Positions 1 to 6,862 of a stretch of 64,000 nt of DNA are shown in pieces. The translations under genes were made by a program, and so were the position numbers. Source of the stretch: Chryseobacterium sp. KACC 21268 (lineage in GTDB: Bacteria > Bacteroidota > Bacteroidia > Flavobacteriales > Weeksellaceae); assembly GCA_028736075.1 (NCBI GenBank), contig CP117875.1, positions 2,728,001 to 2,792,000 on the forward strand, given 5' to 3'. Each line of letters starts with the position of its first letter. Positions within the stretch are counted from its first letter, which is position 1. The notes below the pieces were generated by a model, which saw only the letters and a program-made list of their open reading frames with translations, had not been told where the DNA came from and did not search any database.

Positions 1-629
1 TTCTGGAAAAAGACGTTGAAACCTACGTTGCGGAAATCGATAACGAGTCCATCGATTATCTCAAAAAGCATTATCCAAGATTAGAGGAACAGCATTTCGT
101 TGGCGACTTTCTGAAAACTGATATTCCAGCGGTTTTTGGTGGCGAAGAATTGGCTGTGATTGGGAATTTCCCTTATAATATTTCGTCTCAGATTTTGTTT
201 AAAATCATTGACAATTTCCAATACGTTCCCGAAATGAGCGGAATGTTCCAGAAAGAAGTTGCTGAGAGAACTTCGGGCGTTCCAAGGACTAAAGATTACG
301 GGATTTTGTCGGTTTTGGTTCAGGCTTATTATGATGTAGAATATCTTTTCACGGTTCACGAAAATGTGTTCAATCCGCCACCAAAAGTGAAATCAGGCGT
401 AATCCGAATGAAGCGAAATCTAAAACCTGGATTGGAAGGAAATGAAGTTCTCTTCAAGCAAATCGTAAAAGCTGGATTTGGACAACGACGCAAGAAGATG
501 AGCAATTCTTTGAAAGTTTTGGGAATTCCTGAAGCTATGAGTTCTCATCGTTTTCTTGACATCCGTGCGGAGGAATTGTCTGTTGCGGATTTTATTGATT
601 TTACGAATGAATGGAAGTCGAGTTTGTGA
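1..629 (+). CDS. rsmA: 16S rRNA dimethyladenosine transferase, 3' part
   Basis: C-terminal part of the enzyme that dimethylates two adjacent adenines near the 3' end of 16S rRNA using S-adenosylmethionine. The reading frame is open from position 3 at the window edge, so the gene begins upstream and the ATG at 150 is internal. The residues before it (LEKDVETYVAEID) fit the SAM-binding fold, and NFPYNISS at about 153-176 is the (N/D)-(L/F)-P-Y-N catalytic loop of KsgA/RsmA. The C-terminal part contains the NPPPKVKSGVIRM segment typical of the family, and the tail RRKKMSNSLK also fits. The stop at 627-629 lies at the start of a short tandem repeat. Identification is firm; only the length is unknown. 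Confidence 0.95.
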   Translation, partial: LEKDVETYVAEIDNESIDYLKKHYPRLEEQHFVGDFLKTDIPAVFGGEELAVIGNFPYNISSQILFKIIDNFQYVPEMSGMFQKEVAERTSGVPRTKDYGILSVLVQAYYDVEYLFTVHENVFNPPPKVKSGVIRMKRNLKPGLEGNEVLFKQIVKAGFGQRRKKMSNSLKVLGIPEAMSSHRFLDIRAEELSVADFIDFTNEWKSSL

Positions 630-659
630 GTTTGAGAGTTTGAGAGTTTGAGAGTTTTA
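628..659. repeat. 8-bp tandem repeat (gagtttga, four units)
   Basis: Four consecutive copies of GAGTTTGA, the last ending in TA instead of GA. The array starts inside the rsmA stop codon. It is simple-sequence DNA with no visible coding role. Confidence 0.8.
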
Positions 660-686
660 TCGGAAACTGTAATTCAGACACAATGT

Positions 687-738
687 TGTCATTCCGTAGG
701 AATCTCTACAGTTAGGTTTAGATTCCTACGGAATGACA
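687..738. repeat. long palindromic repeat, copy 1
   Basis: Perfect 19-bp inverted repeat (arms 687-705 and 720-738, beginning TGTCATTCCGTAGG) around a 14-nt loop. The same palindrome recurs at 22957-23009. There is no T-run after either arm, so it is not an obvious terminator. I recall similar palindromes scattered in Chryseobacterium genomes, but that is memory and was not searched. Confidence 0.85.
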
Positions 739-782
739 AATATGATGTTTCAGGGATAACTTTAATTAAATAACAAATCCCA

Positions 783-887
783 TAGCCCCCGATTGCAGTG
801 GAAATCCTTTTTTGCGCTTACCAAAAGTTCTATTTAGATGGAAAACTTCTTGCAAAAAAGATTGTAGCGGAAAGCGGAATTAGCTCC
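783..887 (+). repeat. dispersed structured repeat, copy A
   Basis: About 105 bp with a conserved left end (AGCCC.CGA then GGAAATCC), an inner inverted pair TTTTTTGC/GCAAAAAA, and a conserved right end (AGCGGAAAGCGG then TAGCTCC). The same pattern occurs at 23050-23133, 36131-36218 (opposite strand) and 40582-40684. The ends are loosely complementary, so it can fold back on itself. It contains no ORF. Confidence 0.75.
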
Positions 888-909
888 AAATAATTACATT
901 TAAAATCCT

Positions 910-917
910 TATTTTTG
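910..917 (+). promoter_or_regulatory. -7 promoter box of idi
   Basis: TATTTTTG matches the Bacteroidota -7 consensus TAnnTTTG. It ends four bases before the idi ATG, which implies a nearly leaderless mRNA. No clear TTG -33 box is seen at the right distance. Confidence 0.5.
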
Positions 918-921
918 TGGT

Positions 922-1431
922 ATGGAAAAAGTGGTATTGGTAAATCCGAACGATGATGTTTTGGGGCAAATGGAAAAAATGCAGGCGCACGAAAATGGGC
1001 TTTTGCATCGTGCATTTTCTGTGTTTTTGTTCAACGACCGAGGCGAAATGCTTTTGCAGAAACGAGCCAACCAAAAATACCACTCGCCAAACCAATGGAC
1101 AAATGCCTGTTGTTCGCATCCACGCCTCAATGAATCTTATCTGGACGGCGCGAAAAGACGCACGAAAGAGGAATTGGGAATTGATTGTGAGTTGACTGAA
1201 AAATTCCATTTTATCTACAAAGCGGATGTTGGTGAAGGACTTTGGGAACACGAATTGGATCACGTTTTCACGGGGAATTTCTCGGGAAAATTTGATTTGA
1301 ATTTGGATGAAGTTTCTGAGATCCGCTATGTTTCTATCCAAGACCTTGAAAAGGAAATTACTGAGAATCCTGAGCATTTTACAGAATGGTTCAAAATCAT
1401 TTGGGCGGAATATCGCAATCAGTTGAATTAA
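922..1431 (+). CDS. idi: isopentenyl-diphosphate delta-isomerase, type 1
   Basis: Interconverts isopentenyl and dimethylallyl diphosphate, supplying isoprenoids such as menaquinone and carotenoids. The 169-residue protein has the Nudix-type fold of type 1 IDI. TNACCSHP carries the catalytic cysteine (about C64) and a metal-binding histidine. RRTKEELGI at about 79-87 is the degenerate Nudix box, and WEHELDHVF holds the second acidic metal and catalytic site. Length is normal for the family. The ATG at 922 is chosen because a TAnnTTTG box sits just upstream. The gene stands alone between rsmA and an oxidoreductase-like gene. Confidence 0.93.
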   Translation: MEKVVLVNPNDDVLGQMEKMQAHENGLLHRAFSVFLFNDRGEMLLQKRANQKYHSPNQWTNACCSHPRLNESYLDGAKRRTKEELGIDCELTEKFHFIYKADVGEGLWEHELDHVFTGNFSGKFDLNLDEVSEIRYVSIQDLEKEITENPEHFTEWFKIIWAEYRNQLN

Positions 1432-1440
1432 AATAAGGTC

Positions 1441-1528
1441 AACCACAAAAGTCACAAAAGTAACTGATTCCTTTTTTTGGCTTCTGTTAGTCTTAAAATG
1501 AAGTAAAACTTTCGTGACTTTTGTGGTT
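1441..1528. repeat. inverted repeat with long loop downstream of idi
   Basis: 21-nt arms with one mismatch (1441-1461 and 1508-1528, core CCACAAAAGTCAC) separated by about 46 bases. The loop contains a run of seven Ts. It could fold as an idi mRNA 3' structure or be a mobile-repeat remnant. Confidence 0.65.
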
Positions 1529-1635
1529 ATAAAAAGATTGCAAAAGCTAAAACTCTTTGTTTTTCTATTTTCCTAAAATCTGCTGAAACGTAAATCCGAA
1601 AAAATTGCTTAACTTTATTATCAAATCTTAAAATT

Positions 1636-2289
1636 ATGAAGGCTTTGGCAATTGGCGCAACTGGCGCAACGGGGAAAGATCTTGTGGATCAACTTTCGCA
1701 CGACCCTGAATTTGAGCAGATTGATATTTTCGTGCGACGCCGTTCTGATTTTCATAATGATAAAATTACCGCACACATCGTAGATTTTGACCGACCGGAA
1801 GAATGGAAACATCTTGTGAAAGGTGATGTGGCATTTGCCTGTCTGGGAACGACTTTGAAGTCTGCAGGAAGCAAGGACAATCAATGGAAAATCGATTACG
1901 ACTATCAATATAATTTTGCGAAAGCGGCGAAGGAAAATCAAGTGGAGGATTTTGTTTTGGTATCTTCTTATGGCGCAAGTCCTGATTCTAAAATTTTCTA
2001 TTCGCGTATGAAAGGTGAACTTGAGGAAGCCATCAAGAATCTGAAATTCGAGAAAACGACCTTTTTCAAACCAGGAATGTTGGAGCGTAAAAACTCTGAC
2101 AGAAGTGGCGAAGTTTTCGGATTGAAAGCTTTGAAGTTTGTGAACAAATTGGGGCTTTTCAAAAGTCAACAGCCTCTACCAACGTCGGTTTTGGCAAAAG
2201 CGATGATCAATGCTTCTAAGATCAAATCCAAGAGTTTTTCGGAGGTTAGTTTGCACAGTATTTTCAGCTTTGCTGAGAAATGTAAATAA
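1636..2289 (+). CDS. NAD(P)H-binding, SDR-like oxidoreductase family protein
   Basis: A 217-residue Rossmann-fold protein. The N-terminus (AIGATGATGKDLV) is the glycine-rich dinucleotide loop of atypical short-chain dehydrogenases. ACLGTTLKSAG and VLVSSYGAS are the following beta-strand segments, as in the HTATIP2/TIP30-like and YbjT-like NAD(P)-binding families. An YSRMKGELE segment replaces the classical YxxxK, so catalysis is uncertain and it may act as a redox sensor or assembly factor. A near-consensus -7 box (TAACTTTA) lies about 20 bases upstream. It is followed by a bidirectional terminator shared with galE. Substrate unknown. Confidence 0.75.
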   Translation: MKALAIGATGATGKDLVDQLSHDPEFEQIDIFVRRRSDFHNDKITAHIVDFDRPEEWKHLVKGDVAFACLGTTLKSAGSKDNQWKIDYDYQYNFAKAAKENQVEDFVLVSSYGASPDSKIFYSRMKGELEEAIKNLKFEKTTFFKPGMLERKNSDRSGEVFGLKALKFVNKLGLFKSQQPLPTSVLAKAMINASKIKSKSFSEVSLHSIFSFAEKCK

Positions 2290-2290
2290 A

Positions 2291-2315
2291 AAAACCAATC
2301 GGATTGATTGGTTTT
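2291..2315. terminator. bidirectional rho-independent terminator
   Basis: Perfect 10-bp stem (AAAACCAATC / GATTGGTTTT) with a 5-nt loop between convergent genes. On the minus strand a T-run follows, serving galE; on the plus strand the stem itself ends in four Ts. Confidence 0.85.
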
Positions 2316-2322
2316 GCTTGTA

Positions 2323-3342
2323 TTAATGTGTTCTTTCTTTCAAGTATTTTTGCCATTCCCAAGTGGTTCTGAGCGCTTCTTCCAAAGTGGTCTCGGATTT
2401 CCAGCCTAATTCTTTTTCGGCCTTGTCTGCATTGGCGTAAGCGATTGTGATATCACCTTCCCTTCTTGGACAAATCTGATATGGAATGGCTACATCATTT
2501 GCTAATTCGAAAGCTTTCACCACTTCCAAAACTGATGAGCCTTTTCCTGTTCCAAGATTATAAATATCAAGAACGGCTTCTTCTTCAGAATTCAATAATT
2601 TTTTTAGGGCAGCAACGTGCGCTTTTGCCAAATCGACAACATAGATGTAATCTCGAACTGCAGTTCCATCTTGCGTTGGATAGTCATCCCCCCAAATGCT
2701 CAATTTTTCTCTGATTCCTGCGGCAGTTTGTGTGACGTAAGGTACCAAATTATTAGGAATTCCCGATGGTAATTCTCCCAACAAATAACTAGGATGCGCA
2801 CCAATTGGATTAAAATATCTTAGTAATGAAACTCTTTTTTGATAAGCCTTAGAAAAATCTTTTAGGATATCTTCACCCATTTGTTTAGTTTTTCCATAGG
2901 AAGATTCGGGCTCTTTCAATGGTGTATTTTCATCAATCGGCATTTCGTCCGCTTGACCATAGACTGTACAAGAAGAACTGAAAATGAAATTCGAGATATT
3001 TCTTTTTCTGAATTCCTGAAGCACATTGACCAGCGAAAACAAATTGTTCTCATAATAATCCAACGGTTTAACCATACTCTCTCCCACTGCTTTTGAAGCG
3101 GCAAAATTGATGCAACCTTCGATATTGTGAGCATCGAAAACCTGAGTCAACAATTCTTTTCTTCTGAGATCGAAAGGATAGAAAATTGGACGTTTGCCCG
3201 TAATTTCTTCAATATTATTAAGAATGAATTTTTCAGAATTTGAAAGATCATCCACAATGATGACTTCAAAATTATTATTAATCAATTCTACAACTGTGTG
3301 AGAACCGATGTAGCCGAGACCGCCTGTTACGAGTATGGACAT
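2323..3342 (-). CDS. galE: UDP-glucose 4-epimerase
   Basis: Interconverts UDP-glucose and UDP-galactose (some relatives also use the N-acetyl sugars) with bound NAD. The 339-residue length is normal. TGGLGYIGSH (6-15) is the NAD-binding loop, SSSCTVYG (about 122-129) holds the catalytic serine region and Y149/K153 form the YxxxK pair. It is the last gene of a three-gene minus-strand unit, 29 bp after a small membrane protein that itself follows a sugar aminotransferase, so a role in surface polysaccharide precursor supply is likely. The terminator at 2291-2315 ends the unit. Confidence 0.95.
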   Translation of the reverse strand: MSILVTGGLGYIGSHTVVELINNNFEVIIVDDLSNSEKFILNNIEEITGKRPIFYPFDLRRKELLTQVFDAHNIEGCINFAASKAVGESMVKPLDYYENNLFSLVNVLQEFRKRNISNFIFSSSCTVYGQADEMPIDENTPLKEPESSYGKTKQMGEDILKDFSKAYQKRVSLLRYFNPIGAHPSYLLGELPSGIPNNLVPYVTQTAAGIREKLSIWGDDYPTQDGTAVRDYIYVVDLAKAHVAALKKLLNSEEEAVLDIYNLGTGKGSSVLEVVKAFELANDVAIPYQICPRREGDITIAYANADKAEKELGWKSETTLEEALRTTWEWQKYLKERTH

Positions 3343-3371
3343 AGTTTTTTATAGATGATTTGTGATTTTAT

Positions 3372-3800
3372 TTATAATTTTCCAATTTCTTCAATTTCAT
3401 TTTTTTTTGGATTGAATCTGTAATAATTTATTAAAAATCCTAAACCTACAATTATAAGATTTCTCCACAAGAAAGGATACAAATTTTGTAAAAAGGTTTT
3501 CTTAATGAAAATTAAATTAAATAACTGAAATGAAATTAATAATCCAATTGAAATATTGAGAAATAAAAAAGTCCTCCTTGATTCTTTAAAAATATTTATC
3601 AAAGTCAGAATAAAGAATATAAAAATTGAAAATAAAAAAAAATAAAAAGGAATTGAGTAAGCCAAATATTGATCTAATAACATATATCCTTTAAACAATA
3701 TATTTCCAACCGATAAACCAAAAAATATTATCCATCCAATGCAAAATACAATAGCAACAAAATATATAAACTTGTACTTGAATAATCTTTCTTCGTGCAT
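3372..3800 (-). CDS. small membrane protein, four predicted TM helices
   Basis: Not recognised. The 142-residue protein is almost entirely hydrophobic, with about four membrane segments (roughly 10-35, 45-70, 75-98 and 108-126) and a short charged C-terminus (NPKKNEIEEIGKL). The DNA is clearly more AT-rich than galE and the aminotransferase on either side. It starts 5 bp after the aminotransferase stop and ends 29 bp before galE, so it is very probably cotranscribed. A role in glycan handling at the membrane is only a guess from context. Confidence 0.6.
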   Translation of the reverse strand: MHEERLFKYKFIYFVAIVFCIGWIIFFGLSVGNILFKGYMLLDQYLAYSIPFYFFLFSIFIFFILTLINIFKESRRTFLFLNISIGLLISFQLFNLIFIKKTFLQNLYPFLWRNLIIVGLGFLINYYRFNPKKNEIEEIGKL

Positions 3801-3805
3801 TTTTC

Positions 3806-4930
3806 TTATTTAAAAAACTCCAAAACAGAATCTGTAATATACTTCAACTGCTCTTCATCCAATTCTGTGTGCATTGGCAAAGAAATTACTTCGTCCAGTA
3901 ATTTATCTGTATTAACAAAATCTGCAGGATCACTTTCCTGATAATACGCTTTCTGCTTTCTAAGCGCAACCGGATAGTAGATCATCGCAGGAATTTCTTT
4001 TTCGGTAAGATATTGCTGTAATTCGTTGCGTTTTCCATTGGTGATTCTCAATGTATATTGATGAAAAACATGAGTAGAATTCTCTGCTCTTTTCGGCGTA
4101 AGGATATTTTCGTTTTCAGCAAAAGCTTCGTCATAATAATCCGCGGCTTTTCTTCTAGCTTCGTTGTACGAATCAAGGTTTGGTAGTTTTTTTCTTAAAA
4201 CCGCTGCCTGAATACTGTCTAACCTCGAGTTCACTCCCACTTCATCGTGGTAATAACGCTCGTACATCCCGTGGTTTACGATGCCTCTCAGTCTGTGAGC
4301 CAACGCATCATCGTCTGTGAAAATTGCACCACCATCGCCATAGCATCCAAGGTTTTTGGAAGGGAAAAATGATGTTGTCCCAATTGTTCCCATTGTACCC
4401 GATTTTTTTTCGGTTCCATCGGAGAAAATGAAATCTGCACCGATTGCCTGTGCATTATCTTCAATTACGTATAAATTATGTTCTTTAGCGATTTTCAGAA
4501 TTTCTTCCATATTTCCGCATTGTCCAAAAATATGAACCGGAATGATTGCTTTAGTTTTAGGTGTGATTGCTTTTTTGATAGCCTCTGTATCAATAGTAAA
4601 AGTGTCGTAATCCACATCTACCAAGACTGATTTCAATTTTAATAAATGAATCACTTCCACCGTTGCAGCAAATGTGAAATCTGCAGTAATCACTTCATCA
4701 CCTTCCTGTAGATCCAGAGCCATCAAAGCGATCTGAAGCGCGTCGGTCCCGTTGGCACAAGGTATCACGTGTTTTACATCCAAATAAGTTTCCAGATCTG
4801 CCTGGAAAGATTTGACTTCCGGACCGTTTATAAAAGCCGCAGAATCCATCACGTTCAAAACTGCATTGTCAACTTCACTTTTTATTTTGTAGTACTGGCT
4901 TTGTAAATCAACCATCTGGATTTTCTTCAT
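3806..4930 (-). CDS. DegT/DnrJ/EryC1/StrS-family sugar aminotransferase
   Basis: PLP-dependent enzyme that aminates nucleotide-linked keto-sugars for surface glycans. The ATG at 4930 is preferred over an in-frame TTG at 4936, giving 374 residues, normal for the family. CANGTDALQIAL binds the cofactor phosphate, VIEDNAQAIGA carries the ring-binding aspartate, and K192 in FFPSKNLGCYGDGG is the Schiff-base lysine. NSRLDSIQAAVL is another family signature. It resembles WecE/FdtB-type transaminases, but the exact sugar cannot be told from sequence. It is the first gene of the unit that ends with galE. Confidence 0.88.
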   Translation of the reverse strand: MKKIQMVDLQSQYYKIKSEVDNAVLNVMDSAAFINGPEVKSFQADLETYLDVKHVIPCANGTDALQIALMALDLQEGDEVITADFTFAATVEVIHLLKLKSVLVDVDYDTFTIDTEAIKKAITPKTKAIIPVHIFGQCGNMEEILKIAKEHNLYVIEDNAQAIGADFIFSDGTEKKSGTMGTIGTTSFFPSKNLGCYGDGGAIFTDDDALAHRLRGIVNHGMYERYYHDEVGVNSRLDSIQAAVLRKKLPNLDSYNEARRKAADYYDEAFAENENILTPKRAENSTHVFHQYTLRITNGKRNELQQYLTEKEIPAMIYYPVALRKQKAYYQESDPADFVNTDKLLDEVISLPMHTELDEEQLKYITDSVLEFFK

Positions 4931-5073
4931 AATCAAATATTTATTATTTAAAGGCTTTTAAAATCGTTATGAATATTACTGAAAATATTTCTTGAAAGCG
5001 ATTTCAAAAGCAAAAACATTATTTTGTAAATTTACATTTATTTATCAGTTTAAAAAATCAAAATCCCTGAAAC

Positions 5074-6681
5074 GTGAGAAAAATCTTTACAATTTTATCG
5101 GTTAGCTTTTCTTTGATAGCAACGGCTCAAACAGAATTAGTTTTTGTATTCTTCAAAGATAAACCGAACAAGGCTGCGTTTTATTCCAATCCATTATCGG
5201 AACTCACGCAGAAATCTCTTGATAGAAGAACCAATTTGGGAATTTCCCTCGTTGATCAGGATGCGCCCATTGAGCAGTCATATATCACAAATATTCAAAA
5301 TCTGGGGTTTACGGTTACTGATTATTCCAAATGGTTAAACGGTGTTGCTGTCAATGCGACTTCGGCACAGATTCAAAATTTATCACAACTGGCTTTTGTG
5401 GATCGTGTGGAGAGTTTTGTTAAAAATCCAAATGGAGGCAGACGAAAAGAAAAAATTGAAAAGTTTAAAAAATTTGATCAGGAATTTGCTAATCGAGAAG
5501 GTTTGACAACTTTTAATTATGGCGGCGGTTTAAATCAAATTAACCAAGTAAATATCAGGGCGCTTCACGTGGCCGGTTTTACCGGAACTGGGATGACGAT
5601 TGCTGTGATCGACACAGGCTTTCCATCTGTGAATACAGGAAATGCTTACAAAAGACTTCGTGACAATGGTCACATCAAAGGTGGCTTCAATTTTATTAAT
5701 AAAAGTACAGACATCTACAATACATCTTTGAATTCACACGGATCGATTTGCCTTGGAACTATAGGCGGTTATCTGGACAATCAATTTGTTGGAAGTGCAC
5801 CAGATGCAGATTTTTACCTATATGCAAGCGAAGATGCATTAAATGAAATTCCAGAAGAGGAACTATATTGGATAGAGGCTGCAGAAGAAGCGGATAGAAA
5901 AGGTGTGGATGTAATTTCTACATCGCTGGGTTACACAGACTTCGACGATAGCCGATATGATTATACTTATGCGGATATGAACGGAACGACATCATTTATT
6001 GCAAGAGGTGCCCAGATTGCTGCTGAGAAAGGAATTTTCTTAACTGTTTCTGCCGGTAACAGCGGGAATGGTCCTTGGCATTACATTGGAACTCCGGGAG
6101 ACAACGCCAAAGTTTTCACGATTGGTGCTGTCACAAACCAAGGAAACATTTCATCATTTTCGTCGTATGGTCCAAACTCTGCGGGTGTTATAAAACCCGA
6201 GGGAAGCGCCAGAGGAACAGACACATATACTGTCTATGGTAATCAGGTGACGCAAGAATCCGGAACATCACTTTCTAATCCTCTAGCTGCTGGTGGTGTT
6301 GCTTGTCTATTACAATCATTGCCGAAAACGACATCTAGAGATGAGATCAAAAACAAACTAATACAAAACGCTTCTTTGTACCCAAATACATCTCCACAAA
6401 TGGGCTACGGTATTCTGAATTTTTACAAAACTTACCAAACTCTAAGCGTAAAAGATGTGAAAAAAGTTCAAGTCAAACTCTATCCAAATCCTGCAAAAAA
6501 CATTCTCAATATTTCTTCGGAAGCAACTATACAATCAATAGAATTGTATGATTTTCTAGGAAGATTAATAAAAACTGAGACTAAAAATAATGTCGATGTC
6601 TCTAAACTTTCAAAGGGCAATTATCTTCTTAAAATAAAAACAGCAGATCAGGAATTAATTGAAAAATTCATTAAAGAGTAA
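5074..6681 (+). CDS. secreted subtilisin-like (S8) serine protease with T9SS type A sorting domain
   Basis: Secreted protease of 535 residues. A signal peptide (1-18, ending ATAQ) is followed by a propeptide-like region to about 165. The S8 catalytic domain has the triad D180 (IAVIDTGF), H222 (NSHGSICLGTIGG) and S399 (ESGTSLSNPLAAGG). The oxyanion region is SAGNSGNGPW. The C-terminal 75 residues (KLYPNPAKNILNIS to the end) are a type A T9SS sorting domain, so the enzyme should cross the outer membrane by the gliding-associated secretion system. The GTG at 5074 is the only start giving an intact signal peptide. Single-gene unit ended by the hairpin at 6771. Confidence 0.92.
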   Translation: MRKIFTILSVSFSLIATAQTELVFVFFKDKPNKAAFYSNPLSELTQKSLDRRTNLGISLVDQDAPIEQSYITNIQNLGFTVTDYSKWLNGVAVNATSAQIQNLSQLAFVDRVESFVKNPNGGRRKEKIEKFKKFDQEFANREGLTTFNYGGGLNQINQVNIRALHVAGFTGTGMTIAVIDTGFPSVNTGNAYKRLRDNGHIKGGFNFINKSTDIYNTSLNSHGSICLGTIGGYLDNQFVGSAPDADFYLYASEDALNEIPEEELYWIEAAEEADRKGVDVISTSLGYTDFDDSRYDYTYADMNGTTSFIARGAQIAAEKGIFLTVSAGNSGNGPWHYIGTPGDNAKVFTIGAVTNQGNISSFSSYGPNSAGVIKPEGSARGTDTYTVYGNQVTQESGTSLSNPLAAGGVACLLQSLPKTTSRDEIKNKLIQNASLYPNTSPQMGYGILNFYKTYQTLSVKDVKKVQVKLYPNPAKNILNISSEATIQSIELYDFLGRLIKTETKNNVDVSKLSKGNYLLKIKTADQELIEKFIKE

Positions 6682-6770
6682 AGTTTTCCCAAGAATTATA
6701 TGAAAAAAATTAAGCTCTAATTCTTTCTCAGAAAATAAATAATAATTGTTTTATTATATTAAATCAAAAT

Positions 6771-6802
6771 AAAAACCTCTCAATCGCTTGAGAGGTTTTT
6801 TT
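6771..6802. terminator. bidirectional rho-independent terminator
   Basis: Twelve-bp stem (AAAACCTCTCAA / TTGAGAGGTTTT) with loop TCGC, followed by Ts on both strands. It lies between the protease gene and the convergent ppc. Confidence 0.9.
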
Positions 6803-6862
6803 ATATGAGACTAATAGTTTTTCTAAAATTAATCTGTAATTCTCTATTTCATAAAACCTTCG

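Noticed and set aside
880-1455. 191-codon ORF antisense to idi
   Set aside because: Shadow of the well-supported idi frame; composition is unlike a protein and no start or domain is visible.
1621-2169. 182-codon ORF antisense to the NAD(P)-binding gene
   Set aside because: Runs opposite a clear Rossmann-fold gene; Phe/Arg/Ile-rich shadow translation.
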